DNA of 6,353 nt from Clostridia bacterium. Its GTDB lineage: Bacteria > Bacillota > Clostridia > Christensenellales > DUVY01. Made by a program: the position numbers and the translations under genes. Under the pieces are notes generated by a model. That model did no database searches, had not been told where the DNA came from, and worked only from the letters and a program-made list of their open reading frames with translations. Shown piece by piece: positions 5,393 through 6,353 of the stretch. The stretch's first letter is position 1; every line of letters starts with the position of its first letter. The stretch lies in assembly GCA_026001225.1 (NCBI GenBank), contig BNZQ01000075.1, positions 1 to 6,353 on the forward strand, given 5' to 3'.

Positions 5393-5435
5393 TCCGACCG
5401 AATTTTTATGTAATAAAAATTCGCGTTTGGTCGGA
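5393..5435. repeat. imperfect palindrome or hairpin in the protease 3' region
   Basis: CGAATTTTTAT (5399-5409) and ATAAAAATTCG (5413-5423) are perfect inverted copies around a 3-base centre. Outer arms TCCGAC (5393-5398) and GTCGGA (5430-5435) add six pairs after a 6-base bulge on one side. It may act as the 3' end of the protease transcript, but no T-run follows it on the plus strand. Confidence 0.7.
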
Positions 5436-5451
5436 ATGAGCGGAGCGAGCG

Positions 5452-5487
5452 AAAAAATGAGAAGCCGCCTGAATTTCGGGCGGCTTC
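5452..5487 (-). terminator. intrinsic terminator of the membrane-protein gene
   Basis: Read on the minus strand, GAAGCCGCC (5487-5479) and GGCGGCTTC (5469-5461) form a perfect 9-bp GC-rich stem with a 9-nt loop. It is followed after TCA by six T residues (5457-5452). It begins 26 bp past the stop codon of the upstream gene. Confidence 0.92.
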
Positions 5488-5513
5488 CCGTATAATAGCG
5501 AGGCGGAGCGTGG

Positions 5514-6353
5514 TTATGCGGCGAATTTCTTTTTGCGGTGAAGCAGGCAGAACAGCATCGAATCGATCGCGAAGCCGAATGAGAGTACCAAAAAGACGGC
5601 CATGCGTACGCTGAATTCGTTCAAATTGTTGCGGTTCATATTGAACAGGGCCGGTAAAGCGACGGCCACGAGTACGAGACAAATCATCGTAAAGACCGCG
5701 CCATGCATTAAATCTTCCAAATAGGTGTTGGTGATCCGCTTTTTTCGGTCGGGCTCGATCGCAAAGCAAATGTGCCCGAAGACAGGAAACGCGAACGGCA
5801 CAAGCACGCCGACCAAAAAATACACCATTTCGGCGTCCGTCGCGGCATGGGAGATCGTCACCAACGCGAGATAGCACAGGACGACCAAAAGCTCCAATAC
5901 GAGGCACACGAACCAATTCTTGTGTACGCGGAGACGGTTGATAAAGACGTAAAATTTGCCGGTGTACGCGGCGTTTTCGTCCTTGTCGTGCGGCCGCACG
6001 CGCACGTCGTCCATATTTTCAGGCGCGTAGGCTTTTTCGGGGCGGCGGTGCACGCGGATTTTCACGTCCTCGGCGGGCAGGGGAGCCGGCTCGACCGGGG
6101 CTGTATAGACCTCATCCGGGCGGGCGCGCTTGCCGCCGTCCGACGTTTTGATGAAACGATTCAAAATATTGCGGTATTCGACCGAAATATAGTCCGCCGC
6201 GTAATCCCGTTGTTCCGGCACGAGCTTTTCGGGATCGGCGGGGCGGAACGGCACATGCGCCGTGCTGTCAGAGGCGGCGGGCAAAATCCGCTCGTCGTCC
6301 GTCAGGATATGCGCGTCGGATTTCGGCGGTTCGGGCCGGGTGGGGGCGGGTAC
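5514..6353 (-). CDS. membrane protein with four helices and long charged N-terminus, 5' end missing
   Basis: The frame is open from the right window edge to TAA at 5516-5514, giving 279 visible residues; the true start lies beyond the window. An internal TTG at 6284 would give a shorter product, but the frame continues upstream without a stop and with the same composition, so it is not taken as the start. The first ~140 visible residues are hydrophilic, rich in Pro, Glu, Asp, Arg and Lys, probably disordered and cytoplasmic. Four hydrophobic segments follow at about 147-168, 176-198, 218-237 and 249-271, and the protein ends in a basic LHRKKKFAA tail, which favours a cytoplasmic C-terminus. 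I do not recognise the family. Such architecture could belong to an envelope-stress or regulatory membrane protein, but nothing in the sequence shows this. A terminator follows immediately. Confidence 0.85.
   Translation of the reverse strand, partial: VPAPTRPEPPKSDAHILTDDERILPAASDSTAHVPFRPADPEKLVPEQRDYAADYISVEYRNILNRFIKTSDGGKRARPDEVYTAPVEPAPLPAEDVKIRVHRRPEKAYAPENMDDVRVRPHDKDENAAYTGKFYVFINRLRVHKNWFVCLVLELLVVLCYLALVTISHAATDAEMVYFLVGVLVPFAFPVFGHICFAIEPDRKKRITNTYLEDLMHGAVFTMICLVLVAVALPALFNMNRNNLNEFSVRMAVFLVLSFGFAIDSMLFCLLHRKKKFAA

Noticed and set aside
5491..5496. TATAAT on the plus strand after the terminator
   Set aside because: There is no -35 partner at a suitable distance and no plus-strand gene downstream; it sits in the 3' region of the minus-strand gene.

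Overview
The window looks like chromosomal DNA of a low-to-moderate GC Gram-positive anaerobe of the Clostridia type. The evidence is the strong AGGAG-type ribosome binding sites, sigma-70/SigA-like promoters with extended -10 boxes, an FMN riboswitch in front of an ECF-type riboflavin transporter subunit, a lipobox lipoprotein and a Cna-B/SpaA-like domain. No phylogenetic marker is present, so the placement is an inference and no species is claimed. No tRNA, rRNA, CRISPR array, transposase or phage gene was found.

Layout. Positions 1-141 hold no gene that can be supported. A promoter at 142-170 drives a two-gene operon (189-2503): glf, UDP-galactopyranose mutase, overlaps by 4 bp with a GT4-family glycosyltransferase gene. 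Together they should supply UDP-galactofuranose and build a sugar-containing glycolipid or surface glycan; the exact acceptor and donor cannot be read from the sequence. A near-consensus promoter (TTGACA-18-TATAAT) lies across the end of the glycosyltransferase gene. It starts a long leader made of two adjacent structured pieces: a 142-nt element bounded by a 20-bp inverted repeat (19 of 20 matching), then an FMN riboswitch whose closing P1 helix contains the Shine-Dalgarno sequence of ribU. RibU is the substrate-binding membrane subunit of a riboflavin ECF transporter and here carries an unusual C-terminal helical linker plus zinc ribbon.

A long nested hairpin (3665-3750) separates ribU from a convergent gene on the minus strand (3755-4249). 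That gene encodes a cysteine-rich protein (16 Cys in 164 residues) with a Cna-B/SpaA-like beta-sandwich core but no signal peptide or sorting signal. Its Shine-Dalgarno sequence is one arm of a 33-bp palindrome. Divergently, a promoter at 4363-4391 drives a trypsin-like (HtrA/S1C type) serine protease lipoprotein without a PDZ domain (4410-5261). The 5262-5460 intergenic region is a patchwork of short direct and inverted repeats. An intrinsic terminator (5452-5487, minus strand) ends a partial gene for a four-helix membrane protein with a long proline- and charge-rich cytoplasmic N-terminus, which runs off the right edge.

The most interesting material is the ribU leader (two abutting RNA structures and direct Shine-Dalgarno capture), the zinc-ribbon RibU, and the cysteine-rich Cna-B protein with its palindromic control region.
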